From: Toxonevra muliebris
Lineage: Eukaryota > Arthropoda > Insecta > Diptera > Pallopteridae
Length of the DNA stretch: 64,000 nt
Assembly: GCA_963691655.1 (NCBI GenBank)
Contig: OY829330.1
Coordinates: 16,092,815-16,156,814 of the forward strand
Reading direction: 5' to 3'
Both the position numbers and the translations under genes were made by a program. The notes under the pieces are model-generated. The model worked only from the letters and a program-made list of their open reading frames with translations, was not told where the DNA came from and did not search any database. How positions within the stretch are numbered: position 1 is the stretch's first letter; every line of letters starts with the position of its first letter. Shown here in pieces: positions 34,450 through 47,240 of the stretch.

Positions 34450-35104
34450 CTTGATGTATAAGGTATTGCCGCTGTACCAATTGTAACTGTTGTATTAATT
34501 CTTGTTGTTGTATACTCAAATGATGTTGTAATTGCATTATGGATGACGTATCTTTATAAAATCTTGATTTATGTAAAAAAAACGGTTGTTCTGGGTTTAG
34601 TTGTTGATGGCTTTGTCGTTGTTCTTGTTTATTTAAATTTATTTTTTGCAATTCATAGAAATGTAATCGATTGCGTAAATAGTTTTGATAATCATTAATT
34701 AGATGATAATCTGCATTGAAGGTGTTATTATTTTTATTGTAGTTACTATAATTATTGTTGCTGCTGTTACTGCTGCTTATTGTAGTCATTGATGACTTAA
34801 TAGAATCTGTACAACTTGCTCCATTTTTACTAAAAAAATCCGAATTTTGTTCAAAATAATTTGTAGTTGTTGTAGTTGTTATTTTAAGATTTTCAGTTAT
34901 TATTTTAGGTAATGACGGTGGTGAATCATTACCATTATAATTTTTATTGCGTATATTTATTGTTTTATTTGGTACTATCTCGGATTTCGTTATAAAGTAG
35001 TTAAGTTCCTCGAATGATTTATCTAAATCATGTTGATGTTGCTGTTCTACAATTTCTTCTGTTCTCCAACTTTTCTGTTCATGTTGCTTGATAGTAGGTG
35101 TTTG
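34450..35104 (-). CDS. FoxP: FoxP upstream coding exon, low complexity
   Basis: A 655-base exon encoding about 218 residues rich in Asn, Gln, Ser and Thr, ending in a Gln/Leu-rich stretch (IQQQELIQQLQLVQRQYLIH). The acceptor is TTTTTTTGCAG above 35104 at phase 0; the donor GTAAAA begins at 34449 at phase 1 and matches the next exon at 25967. No in-frame ATG sits at the beginning, so the initiator exon lies further upstream, above 35.1 kb, and was not found. The Gln/Leu-rich tail could form a short coiled coil. A transposon-like repeat ends about 14 bases inside the following intron. Assignment to FoxP rests on splice phase and composition shared with the zinc-finger exon. Confidence 0.8.
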
Positions 35105-35465
35105 CTGCAAAAAAATTCAATTATAAAAGTTTTCTAAGTTTTTATTTTTGTTTCCAGTGGGGATAATAATAGAGGATAACTCTAGCTGACCATATGGTTA
35201 AAAAAGTGTTCCAATTCAAATATGATCGTTTGTAAATGCAACTCTGTGCATATTGTAAATTAACCCTAAGTCTGGCAACCGATAAGTGACCTTGTAGAAC
35301 GGAGTGATCTGGCAAGTTTGTATGAGAGGAGTTTATAGTTTGAAGAAATTTGTAACCTTGTGCAGTTATAAAAATTAATTATTATTAAATAAGATAAAGA
35401 CATAGTGAACAATTAAAATTTTGCTCGTAATACAACCCAAGATGCATTTTAAAAATTATTTTTCC

Positions 35466-36035
35466 AATGTTAGGGAAAAGCTTAGTTTTTAAATTGATTT
35501 TCAATGTAATTCTCAACTTAAGTGCAAACATTCATCTCCTTGTTTGCTTTCAACTTGACATCAAGTTGAGAATCAACACTCTTCCCACCTTTGAGAAATA
35601 TTCTCAATTGGATATCCAGCACTTTTCTCCACTTGAGACCAAACAATTTTCCCACCGCTTGATATCAACTTGAAACCGATTTGCGTTATATTTTAGATAT
35701 TATTTACAACTTATACGAGTATATAGTATGGCAATACAGTTGATTTGTCACAGAATTTTAATTTATGCGAATGATTTGCGGCAATTGTGTGTTAATTCAA
35801 TTCATTTGTAAAAACTAAACTTAAAAAACTAAGTGAAAGTGAAAAAAAGTGCGAAATAAAAGTTAGGTGTAAGTGAATTAAAGGGAAATATACGTTTTAT
35901 ATAATTTATATTTAGTAAATAATTATAATTCAATTTGCAGAATGGGTAAAAGCAAAAAAGTGAGGTTAGACAGGTTGAAAAAATTCCTTTGATATCAAGT
36001 TGAGAATCACAAATTTCTCAGTTTTATAACTAAGA
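35466..36035. repeat. Iterated TTGATATCAAGTTGAGAAT-type motif
   Basis: Forms of TTGA(T/C)ATCAA(G/C)TTGA and TTCTCAA occur at about 35558, 35608, 35660 and 35992 in both orientations. It could be a degraded MITE cluster. No boundaries were found. Confidence 0.4.
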
Positions 36036-36197
36036 ACACCACCTTATAAAAAACGTGCTTTAAGAAGACTATACTCGGACTATTGAGGTTCTTTTGAGAA
36101 TTAACGTTGGATATTTGAGAAAGGTATTTGAACTCAAATGTGCCACAAGTTGATAACAAACAAAAATGATTATTGGGAACAGTGTTGTGACCTGTAA

Positions 36198-38437
36198 TTT
36201 ACGTAATATAACATATAGTCCAAGAGCTCGTGACTAAAAAAGCCTCTGACTTTCTAAAGGCTAATTTTGTAATATCTTGGTATACTAGTGAAATACATGA
36301 ACATACTCTGGTCAGTCAGATTTTAGTTAGAACAGGTGGCACAGGTCAGCTTTCAAATATGTCGAAAATACGAGGTAAGTGCAATGGTTTTCTAAAGGCT
36401 GAAACTTTGTATACAGATTATGTATTCAATAAAAAACATAATTCTGGGAGTCAATAAGATCTTCGTTAGGACGGGGCTCGTCAGTCAGGCTCCAAGTTTG
36501 TATGAAAAAAAATTTTTTTGCAACTGTTTTCTAAAATCTGAAAAATTTTTTTAAGTAGCTTATCAATAATAAAACATGAAAAAGTGAGTCAGTCAACTTT
36601 TTGATAGAACAACGCTCGTCAGTCATGGCATATAAGTCCAATCGGTAGAGTAAAAAATGTACCAAAAGTTCATAAAAAATTTTATATAAGATTCAGTAAT
36701 TGTTAGTCGGGGTATGATAGATGGAAAAACTACAAAAAAACAGTTCTTGCAGTGCGACCCTCCCCCCCAAAAACTCCCCCTTCGGTGAAAAGCCATTTTT
36801 TACTAATAACTGGTAACCGTTGGAGATGTCAAAAAAAGTACTCACTACAAAAAAAAAGCTTGATTTCCTAAAAAAAAGGTATTGGCTTATTTTTTCGTAT
36901 ATGTCATAGTTTTCGAGATATTTAATCTTTAAGAAATTGCAAATTTTGTACTTTGGATGTACTGTGGATGCGCGCGCATTTTTTGTTTATTTGAAATTGT
37001 GCGAGCTCAGCCTATAGGAAAAATTTAGTTACTCGAGAACCAAACAAGGGAGGACATTACTGGAGAAAATGCTGAAAAAGTTAGAAATAAGAACATTCAC
37101 AATTTTATTAGCATACTAAAATTAGCCAGATTTTGGCAAAATTTTTAATTGTTTCCTAAAAATAAATAAAAGACCCAAACTAATTAAATATAAAGCTTCT
37201 TTAAAAAAAAAGGACATCAAATACATTAAACAAGAAGAAATAATGTCTTGAACTAAAAGATAATACATTTATAACATATAGTGAAACCAGTTATTTTTAT
37301 AAGGCCTGCAAATAGTTGAAGTATCTAAAACCAACAGGCAGCTTTACTATATTGTTATGTTTATATTCTAAAATTTATCCGTAGTCAATGAAAATGGTAG
37401 AGAATGTTGTATTTTATATCCCCTTCTAAACCTATTTTGATTTTGCTTCCTAGCTTGTAGTCCAATTTTTCCTGTAGGCTGCGCGCGCGAAATTTCAAAT
37501 AAACAAAAATTCGCGCGCATCCACAGTACATCCAAAGCACAAAATTAACAATTTCTTAAAGATTAAATATCTCTAAAACTATGACATATACGAAAAAATA
37601 AGCCAATACCTTTTTTTTTAGGAAATCAAGCTTTTTTTTTTGTAGTGAGTACTTTTTTTGACATCTCCAACGGTTACCAGTTATTAGTAAAAAATGGGTT
37701 TTCACCGAAGGGGGAGTTTTTGGGGGGGAGGGTCGCACTGCAAGAACTGTTTAATAATATGTCTTGGTCGGCTACATATTTTTTTTTGTAGTGAATACTT
37801 TTTTGATATCTCCAACGGTTACCAGTTATTAGTAAAAAATGGCTTTTCACCGAAGGGGGAGTTTTTGGGGAGGAGGGTCGCACTGCAACCCCAGACCTGT
37901 TTTTTGTGGTTTTTCCATCTATCATACCCCAACTAACAATTACTGAATCTTAGATAAGATTTTTTATAAACTTTTGGTGCATTTCTTACTCTACCGGCTG
38001 GACTTATATGCCATGACTGACGAGCGTTGTTTTATCAAAAAGTTGACTGACTAACTTTTTCATGTTTTATTATTGATAAACTACTTAAAAAATTATTTTT
38101 CAGATTTTAGAAAACTGTTGCAAAAAAATTTTTTTTCATACAAACTTGGAGCCTGACTGACGGGCCCCGTTCTAACGAAAATCTGACTGACTCCCAGAAT
38201 TATGTTTTTTATTGAATACATAACCTGTATACAAAGTTCCAGCCTTTAGAAAACCGTTGCACTTACCTCGTATTTTCGACATATTTAAAATCTGACCTGT
38301 GTCACCTGTTCTTACAAAAACCTAACTGACCAGAGTATGTTCATGTATTTCACTAGTATAACAACATATTACAAAACTAGCCTTTAGAAAGCTAGAGACT
38401 TTTTTTGTCACGAGCTCCTTGTCTATTATTACGTAAC
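36198..38437. mobile_element. Foldback element with tandem subrepeats in the arms
   Basis: The left arm (36198-37019) and right arm (37474-38437) are inverted copies, beginning TTACGTAAT and GAGCTCGTGAC at the outside and reaching GCGCGC-rich sequence at the inside. The loop is about 455 bp. Each arm holds three to four diverged repeats of about 135-140 bp marked by GACTGACGAGCG, CTGACTGAC and CTTTAGAAA. The right arm also has a duplicated block (37630-37737 and 37780-37890, CCGAAGGGGGAGTTTTTGGGG). Tandem repeats within long inverted arms are the hallmark of FB-type elements. No coding function is seen. Confidence 0.85.
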
Positions 38438-40920
38438 AATATTATTTTTGCCTAAAGAGGTAATGTATCTGATTATTTTCTCTGCGGAAATAACTAAGTG
38501 CAGAATTATTACTTTTATGCAGGTGATTATTATATATATTACTTCTTACTTTTTTAGTAAATCAATAAAATTCGGAAAATTGCAGACCGATTGCTCAAAT
38601 CGAAAAATTTAAAACTTTGAAATTTAATTAAAAAAAAAATAAGATAGGTGGAGATTTTTGAAGTGAAACTTCTTTTCTCTTGTCCTAGAGTAAAACCAAC
38701 CGGATGTGACGTCGCGCGTAAGTTTGCAATGCGACATAATTTTGTCGAGCAATGTGCATGAGGGGCTAAATATCAATATACCGTAACTGAATTCACGAGC
38801 AAACTATATAATAAACGATTCACAAATAGTTTTAATTCAATATAAAATTTTAATTACACACACACCTATGGCAGAAATAACAAGGTGTAGCGTCGCCATC
38901 TTAAAGATTATGACAGTTATACATTTCACATACAGATGGCGCAAATGTCCAAGGAATTACATGGAGATGTCGCACACAAAAAGAGTTCGTATACAATTGT
39001 CATCGAAACACAAGCAAATGAAATTAAAAAACACAAGCCAATGAAGTAAAAAATTTAGCGATTGAAAAATTGCATTTGCTTGTTATTAGCTTGTGTTTCG
39101 TTTAGTCACAAGAAGTTTCACTTCTGCCTTGTGTTCGTTAATTTGGGTAATCCAAACTAAAAGCACAAATAATTTTTTGTTTATAATAAATCTAATTATT
39201 TTTAAATGATTTTTTTATTTTTAAATTTGGTTCAATAGTTTTCCTGTAAATGGCGTCCAAAAGAAATCGCCATTTTGATCAGGTGCACTAAAAAAAAAAA
39301 ATCAATAGAAATCTAAAAATATACATAATTCTCTGTAAGATAGACTATTATGAAGCTATAATAATAAAAAATGACATTTAGCAAAGCTTTAATTAATTAA
39401 AAAACAAAATTAAACAACCTACGATCGTAATAATAGTCTATATTCTGTACAAAATGAACCTAGGTAGAGCAATATCCAAAAGTTAGAACACCCGCCAATT
39501 TGAAAAAGTTTGTTTCGAGAAAAACGCGTTTAAAGAATAATGCAGCTGTCGCGCGAGTATGAAATTCTTACACAACTCATAATATTCGCACTTATATAAA
39601 TGCGTGTATTTCAAAAACAATATTATATTTTTGTTATAAAATTTTAGATACGTATTCTAGACAATATAAGGAACTTTTTATGCAAAAAAAAAAAACCTTT
39701 TTGGTCTGAACAATGGACATGTCCTCTTAAGCGGTTTTGAAATTTGTTCTTCAATGGCACCGTTACGTAGTCACAGTAACGCTTGAAAAAACACGTTGCG
39801 GATGCGGACTGTGACAATGAAAGTTTTTTGTTAAGAAAATTTAACAAGCTCACTGTTACCCGATTTAAACTACTTTAGTCTCATTCGAAAGATAAAAGAT
39901 TATAGTTTTTATTACGAGATAAGAATGTTTAAAAAATTAATTTTTTGAAATCGAATTTATGAGTAAAAATTTTTTATAAATTAGATTATTGTGTAGAAAA
40001 GAGAAAAATAAGCACACATACGGATTCACAAGGAAGTGTATTTTCTTCAAAAGATCACAATTAAAAATAAATACAGAAAACTTTAAAAATCAGGAAATAT
40101 GCGTGGCAATAACAAATTACACTCATTTAAATTTCATTAATATTGCTCAACGCGTTTTCAAGTTATTGCTCTAAAGCATTTATTAGAACTTTCTGGAACT
40201 TTAATCTTTTAGCTAAGCTTTCTTCATATAAAATTTCGTTGGGATATTGCTACAGGCATTTCCCAAGATTTTGCTTGAGGCTCTATATTTGACCATATTA
40301 GGGAATTTCCCAAGCTTTCAAAAAAAATGCATCAGTTATGAGCTATTATGCATATTACAGAAGTTAGCAGCAGTCAAAGTAAAAAATCTGTGAAAAATAG
40401 AAAAATTAATTATTTTGATTGTATTTGAGATAAAAGTGAAATAAATAAAAAGTAAATATAATACTTTTCGTCATACAATCTTGATAAAAACTAGCTATGG
40501 ACAGCTGAGAATTTAAATTTTGTATATAAAATTTTTAATTACTTAAAACAAAGTGATAAAAAGCTCAATCAACAACATATAATTATAGGCGTTCAAACTT
40601 TCCGACTTCATAAAACCACGCCCATTAGTTTTTTTTGGGGTTTTTAAATCAGTTCATGATTTTTACGCCAATATTAATCAATTCCGATTTTTTTTTTTCT
40701 CAATCGAAAATTTGAGAACTAGAGGGTTAAGTATGCTGAATTAAAAATTACATTTATTTATTTCAGTGTTATAAAATTCAAAATATTTTAGGTTAATTAA
40801 GTACGACACGAGGCAGCAGCTTAACTCCACGAAAATCTGTCAAAAGACAACGAATGACAATTTGGGGTTGCCGAGTATTAGATGTCTCCAAAGTTGCCAG
40901 AGACTCATCGACTATTTACG
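38438..40920. other. No gene seen
   Basis: AT-rich. A hairpin-like pair (GAAACACAAGCAAATG near 39005 and CATTTGCTTGTTATTAGC near 39072) and short frames only. Confidence 0.4.
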
Positions 40921-41145
40921 AATCCATTGAGTTATGCAATTGTTGTCAGATTTTGTTGGAAGGACGTAGACTGGTTTACCAATTTTTTCTCCGGTTGTAT
41001 CAACTGTCTTTTCAATGGAGGTTGGTACGTCTTCTTTTTATTTTTATTGCTTTTTATTTGATTTTGATGAAGTTTAAGAAGCCCTTGGTCTATTTTGTAC
41101 TTTATACATAACGTCACCAATTTTGTGTTGAATAGTACTTGGTAT

Positions 41146-42290
41146 CTATGGTGAACCTCGAAAGAAGTTTTTTACGAAAACTGCGCTGACATACGATGAT
41201 CTGTTCAAGGCATTTGAGCTACATGTAGATATTACATTCGGAAATAGAGTTGTTAACGGAATTTCGAGTTGCCGACCATGCAACAATTTAGCGGGAGATT
41301 TCTTAGAAAACCCGCAAGGAATAGACCTAAAAGTACAGAAAAATGTCAGAAGGGCTTCAGTTTTATTATTCCCCTTAGCCACAGCTCTCTTAAAGACCTG
41401 TTTAAAGGTGAGCACAAATCGTTCTGCTTCCCCATTCGATGCAGGATGAAATAGAGCGGTGGTGAGATGCGTTATTCCTCGTGTAGTGCACAAAACTTGA
41501 AATTTTGTAGCAAAAAATTGCCGGCCATTGTCAGTAACGATTTTATCGGGAAAACCTTCAAATGCAAATATGATCTTGAGATCAATAGTAGCAGAGTGCT
41601 ATTCATCTTCGTCAGAAACGGAAACTTTGAGTATGCATCTATGCAGACAAACAACATACTACTACTACCACTACTATTATGGCACAACAGCCCCTGGATG
41701 GCCAAGACAGAGCTTTTCGCATCCATTTATGTTGTGTGAGTTATATTTATACACGAGTGAAAGGGGCCTACAGTTTTATGCCGAATCCGAACGGTGAAGT
41801 GAAAAGAATAGGTATTTTTTTACTTTTGGAGGTTTGCCATTGCCAGCCATGAGGTGGTGCCGTGTAAAAAAATTTTTATATATTTGATTTTTGAGCAGTC
41901 CAAAACACTAACCACTAGGCGACCACATAGGCAAGCCACATACCATCTTGAAACGCCCCTGCGTAGTCCAGATGAATGTGCTGCCATTGCCGATCTGCTT
42001 GGGGCTGGCAAGAAAATTCTCGTGGTAGAGATGGCGTACTTTGTTGTTGACATAAGTATTAAGCAACCAGCTGCTCGCTGTTCTATATTAGCGTCAATGT
42101 TCAGCCACCAACAATATCTACGAGGTAATTGCTTCATGCGAATCATACCCCAGTGCCCTTCATGATGTAGATTTAGAACCTTGAATCTGGCTCCTTCTGG
42201 AACTACCACACGGGAATAGTTGGTTTGCAACAACACTACTCCCATCTCGAGATTTAACGCAAAGCGACGTGTGAAGTATGGTTGCAAATC
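41146..42290 (-). pseudogene. Mag-like gypsy integrase, split by a SINE
   Basis: The minus strand starts at 42287 with the zinc-binding region (LHHEGHWGMIRMKQLPRRYC) and continues to the beginning of the catalytic core (HIHLDYAGAF at about 41975). It is then interrupted by the SINE and resumes with MLFVCIDAYSKFPF, the DNG region (read as TMAGNF-like, shifted) and HPASNGEAERF with its Glu in the frame 41493-41146. The C-terminal part (WIPSTIQHKIGD) follows. Frameshifts and the SINE disable it. Confidence 0.85.
41713..41926 (-). mobile_element. tRNA-derived SINE inside the gypsy integrase
   Basis: On the minus strand it reads GTCGCCTAGTGGTTAGTG (A-box region), then lacks the B-box segment, then has ACGGCACCACCTCA, CTGGCAATGGCAAAC, CCGTTCGGATTCGGC and AACTGTAGGCCCC, ending ATGGATGCGAAAA. 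It is the same family as 47852-48109. Confidence 0.85.
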
Positions 42291-42299
42291 TTGATTTGC

Positions 42300-42780
42300 A
42301 TCTTCTAGTAGATACTCTACTTTTTATTGCATAAAACGGCATTTTAATTTACGGCATGTAAAACCATTTTCCTGCAAGCGACTGAAAATTCCTTCCAAAT
42401 TTGACATTAGATTCTCGTCAGATTTTTGTACAAAAATTATATCGGCCAAATAATTTACACAAAGCGGAATATCCAAAATAATTTGATCAAGCAGGCGCTG
42501 AAATATAGCTGGAGCGCTAGCAACACCATAAGGCAGTCGTTGGTACAGGAACAAGTCTGAAAGTGTATTGACAGCCAGGACTCCTCATCTAATTCCACTT
42601 GAAGATAGGCATCAGACAAATCTATTTTAGCAAATAATTTGCCTCCGTCAAACTTTGAAAAAGTTCTTCGATGCGTGGAAGAGGATGCTGCTCCACGTTC
42701 AGTTGTGCATTTACTGCTTTGAAATCTCCAAATCCCGATTTCTGTCAAACGCTCTGCTTCGGCCTTGAACGCATTTATTT
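42300..42780 (-). pseudogene. Mag-like gypsy reverse transcriptase, YLDD changed to YLAD
   Basis: The frames 42748-42455 and 42554-42324 encode LFAKIDLSDAYLQVELDEES (motif A Asp intact) and, after a frameshift, QRLPYGVASAPAIFQRLLDQ followed by CVNYLADIIF. The family has YLDD there, so the first catalytic Asp of motif C is Ala. RNase H should follow but is absent: the frame jumps to integrase within a few codons. Confidence 0.85.
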
Positions 42781-43130
42781 ATGCGAATGGCAATAGACGC
42801 GCTTTAAAGAAGTTTGGAATCGTTTGCGGCTTGTATTAGACGATTTGTTGCTGCAAGCATATTTGCAATTACGCTCTGAGCGTATCCATTCGGAGTATGC
42901 TGGTTCATCTGTGCGATATATGAATCCCAGTGGTGCTTTGTATGATCGAACGACGAGAATTATGGTACAGTCACATGGCTGCCTGTTCAGGTTATGTTGA
43001 GGGATGACATGGTAGAGCTTTGACCGGCTGCAGTTGCTTAAAGTTTTGTAAGTTCAACCCTTTGCTTTTCGAGTTGAATTCCCATCCTAGATCTCTGTGA
43101 TCCAAGGACATCACCAAATCTTTTTGCTGC

Positions 43131-45990
43131 TTTAGCAAATGCTCGATTACTGCGTCAATACTAACTATGACTCAGTTGTTGGACTTAATCTTATTTTTTT
43201 CTTGTATTGTTTACCTCGTCGCCAGTATGTTGTATTCTTGTATGTTTAAGGATGTAGTCTGGTGTTCCTGCCTAATTTTTAATGTTTTTTTCGGGGATTT
43301 TTTATTATAACAAAATAAAATACAATCATTTTAATTTTTTTATGTTATTGATATATTTAACCAAATAATATATAATACATAGAAGGCGCATCACGTACAA
43401 ATTTATTTATACAAAAATTTTGTTCTATGGAGCTATAACTGCCTCCAATGTACTCTCAAAATTGAGTTGTCCTCATAAAAGCAATGAGTGGTTAAAATTA
43501 TTTGTTTCTTTTTGCTGTTGTTTTTGTTTAATGAGAGGGAGAAGTTTTGTGTTTTCGTTTTTTCAAATTTTTTTTTTTTGGTGCTTGCAATATGAGCTGG
43601 TATTTCATTATTTAGGAGAATTTATGTATGTCACAGATTATAAAATTCAAATCCCCAGTTGTGACGCAAAAAAATAGGAATTTTTCAAGAATATTTTCTT
43701 GTTAAACTACTAAAGTTTTTATAAAAACTATTTATTATCTAAAAGTACATGTATTGAACTTAACTTTAACAAATTTCTTTCGAAAACAATTGAATAGAAA
43801 TTGGCCTTTCTGGAAAACATATATCGCGGTGATCAATATTTTGCAAATCTAGATCATTCGAAATCCAAAAATGAAATGGATTTACTTTTATTATAAGATT
43901 ATCTAGTGATTGATCGAAGGATTTGAAAAAATATACATATTTAACAAAATGGCCAACTGTCAACAGTTTGATTTTCACTAAAAAACGCTGATTTTTCAGT
44001 TGTAAAAAAAATGGTTTTGAATAAAAAAAATCCTTCGATTAATCTCCAGATTATTATGTTTTGAAAAAGGATATTCAATTTAAAGATAATTGGTTTAGTA
44101 GTTGTTGGATAAGCGTGGTCACCAACTTCAATAACCACATTTTGAGAAGAACGTGTTTAACCCATATCGTTCCGGTACTAGATATCATGATCCAATTTTG
44201 AAAATTTTCAAAACGCAGTTTTCACACGTCTTCAATAAGAAATTTTAATACTTAAAAAAATAAAAATAAAATATTCTGAATATTAGAGGCTATAGTAGTT
44301 TTTGGCTTACTCCAAGAAAATAAGGTGACCAGGTGTAAAAAAAAATTAAAAATATTTCTACGCTACACCATGAACAACAAGTATTCTCTGGGATCAAATA
44401 TATTAAACACATTATTTTAGAAGTTCTTATAAGTTAAAAACAGAAAAAATGCATTTTTGTTGAATTCTGCCTATTTTCCCATACATTTTTTTTACAAAAG
44501 TTTGGTCAGCTGTAGCCTCTGGAAATATATAAGGACCAGTGAAGTTGTAATTTTCACATCAAGTTTGTTATTTTATCTAGGCGAATTTGTTATTTCAATG
44601 CAAAATAATTAATTTGACTATTTTTTGTTGATTTTCAAACCCACCTTCCAAACAAACATCTTGAAGTCAGATGAAAAACAATATTTTTAAATTATTTAAA
44701 TGCAATTTTAAAGTCAATATATAAAAATATTATACAGTGATTACTTTTGGGAAACTTTGTAAATGTATTTTTGACGAATTTTCAAAGTTGCTGTTCGATT
44801 AATCGAACGTTGGGGGCGATATGAGTCAACTTTAATGTCAAGAAATTTTTTTTGAAATATTTTGTTTTTTGAAATGCAAACACCGATTGATTCAAACTTT
44901 TTATAATTTTGGGTCACAAATTGAAAAAAAAAAAAAAAATCAATTAGGTGGGAGAACAATATTGATACTCGGCAACAACGCAAAGAAAAGGAAACATATG
45001 TAGCTACATATTAAACGCAAAAAAAAACATTCCTATGAAACTATATGCAGTCTCACTAACGACGTGAGAGAAACTAAGAAAAAGAAAAAACACCAAGAGA
45101 GTGCATGGGAGAGAGTAAAAGCAAAATAACTGAGTGGTTTTGCTGGTTGGTCTTAACTGCGACCGCCCGTACTCGAAACGAAAGCAACATATTTTGGAAA
45201 AATTTTGAGAGTTGCGCCTTCTACGTATTGAATATTCTTTGATTTAACTGTACAAAATAAAATGTTTGAAGTTTATTTTACGATATTTTTTTAGATTTTT
45301 TTACGCCCAAAGTGGACACCTAAAAAAAGGTGTGTGGCTGGCCCGGGACAAAAAATTTAAATATAATATCGTTCTGTAGACTTGCCATTCTGGCAGGTAG
45401 TAGATTTAAATATTTTTATTGTACTGGCACTCCGTATGTATCCGCCTGAGTTTTTTTAAGTGAAAAACTTTTGTGAAATAAATATTTTGGAGGAATGGAA
45501 AAGTAAAAAAAGTGATTGTTTTAGTTCTTCAAATCATTGTAATTGTAGGTAATTTAAGTAACTGTAAGGAATTGAATAAGCCAAAGCATAATGTCTGAAA
45601 ACTTCAACTTTAAAAATATACATGCAATTTTTTGAAAGTATTGGTTTTTTATGAAAATATAAGTATCTTATGTTAAATGTCTGTTCTCAGATTCAAAAAT
45701 AATTTTTTGAGTATCGTCATTAAGGACTTCATTTTTTGAATCTGTTCAAGGCTTTTTATAATCTTTCACTTTTTATCATTTTTTTGGAACATGAATTTTT
45801 TCACTATAACTATAATTTTTTTTTTTAATTTTGATGAATATGAATAATTAATTTATTTAACTAAAAAAAAACACAAATTGTGTTTTAAAGTTTATCAAAA
45901 TACCGCTTTGAAGTTAGTGGAGTGTAGTGGAACCCTAAATAGTTTTACGTGACAAAAAACAAGGTATGGGTTCTTGGGTTAATTCTGTAT
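43131..45990. other. No gene seen
   Basis: Very AT-rich, with many short frames but no domains and no recognised element ends. Confidence 0.4.
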
Positions 45991-46139
45991 GACCGTAAAT
46001 GTGTTTATTTTTCACAGAAGAAAATAACATGTCTCCACGTACCCAGAAAAAAAATGAAGTAGAAGTGTCAATTCCATCGTGTAGCAGGACAGTCATTCCC
46101 ATGACGATAATGGGTGCACTCGCCTATACATTAATATTG

Positions 46140-46575
46140 CTCTGGAAAAAAGCTTCGCTCCTACCTAAATTTTATTATTTTTGCTGCTGCTATTGTTACT
46201 TTTTTACTTACTTTTTCTCTTATTGTATTTTTACATACTTTAGTTTTTATTTTTTTATTATATTTATTACTAAGCTTCAGTTGCGGCAATTTAATATTTT
46301 TGTTGTTGCAAATACTGCGATCCCTTCTAAATGAGTTCTGGGACTTATTATTTCGAAGTGTTTTCAGGCGTATATGTTGTTTCTGGTATAACTTTTGCTT
46401 TTCCGTGATTGTGTTGTTATTAGGTTTTGTGATTTCAGTTATCGTTGTTTTAATGTTATGACTGTTTGCGATAGGTTCTCCAATTTGCGTTCTCAGTTTT
46501 CGGAAATTGCGTAAGTTTTTTCGCTGAGTAGTTAATTCTTTCATTACGTGTGCTGAAACAAAAAAAATATTGAAA
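46140..46575 (-). other. Exon-like ORF of unknown function, copy 1
   Basis: The minus-strand frame 46544-46161 (127 residues) begins MKELTTQRKNLRNFR and is rich in Lys, Asn, Gln and Thr. A closely similar 113-residue frame lies at 54665-54324, lacking a 14-residue block. In both copies an acceptor-like T-run with CAG precedes the ATG, and AG|GTAGGA at the stop resembles a donor, so the unit may have been an exon. It is repeated, so a transposon origin is likely. I do not recognise the protein. Confidence 0.45.
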
Positions 46576-46779
46576 ATATTAAAAATATGTATTTAAATAT
46601 TTTTGTATTGTTAAACTTTTTCTTCCAAATCCAGCTACTCAATTTTATTGAAGATTAAGAAATATGTGACTTTCAAAGAAAATTCAAATGAATTTCAATT
46701 GTGCAAAATCATTTCTAGCAATTTTCATTCAACAATGTAGTTCAGTCCCATTGTTCCGATAATCCCAATAGCAATTTAC

Positions 46780-47240
46780 AAAAAATGGCAACTTGGCTAT
46801 AATGAAATCTTTAAGAAATTAGTTCGTTTTTCTCGGCCAAATGTGGACTATTCGGCTGGAGAATTCCTACTAGAGCCTTTAGAGATACGCGGTGGTGCAC
46901 TTGCAAATGTGCAAAAAATGAAGTGTTTCTTGCGGGTTTTTAGGTGGGTGCTTTTGCCTATGAATTTGAAAGTTTTTTTTGGTGTTCACCAGAGCATAGT
47001 CTCCATTGCGTATGGTATGTGTGCCGGAAAATAGTAGAAAAAAGAGATACTTGGATAAAATTTCCCACAACAGCTGAACAAATGGAAGTAAAAAAAATAA
47101 TTTGGAAACGAAAATTTGCATTCCCATGTGCGATAGGTGCAGCGAATTACACACCCATATTGGTGAAGAAGCCAATAGGACGAGTACATACCCAATCGGA
47201 CAAAATGAAAGTACTTTGCAGAGGAGTGAAATAAAAGACA
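46780..47240 (+). pseudogene. PIF/Harbinger transposase remnant
   Basis: Plus-strand frames give GGALANVQKMKCFLRVF and then, frame-shifted, WYVCRKIVEKRDTWIKFPTT, AEQMEVKKIIWKRKFAFP and CAIGAANYTPILVKKP. This is the DDE_Tnp_4 pattern, where the family has Asp after IGA-I; here the catalytic position reads Asn. The remainder of the catalytic domain is missing. The fragment could be a relative of the source of the TAA-flanked MITEs at 7644 and 53769, but TIR linkage cannot be shown. Confidence 0.75.

Larger units (their letters stand above)
40930..43130 (-). mobile_element. Second Ty3/gypsy retrotransposon (mag-like), internally deleted
   Basis: Minus-strand pol fragments run from about 43130 down to about 40930: reverse transcriptase, then directly integrase, with RNase H deleted between them at about 42290. 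A SINE interrupts the integrase at 41713-41926. LTRs were not identified and many frameshifts are present. The HPASNGEAERF, MRMKQL and YGVASAPAIFQR blocks place it with the mag-like gypsy elements. Confidence 0.85.

Noticed and set aside
36198..38437. Protein-coding frames inside the foldback element
   Set aside because: The frames appear on both arms as mirror images and follow the nucleotide repeat, so they are by-products of the palindrome.
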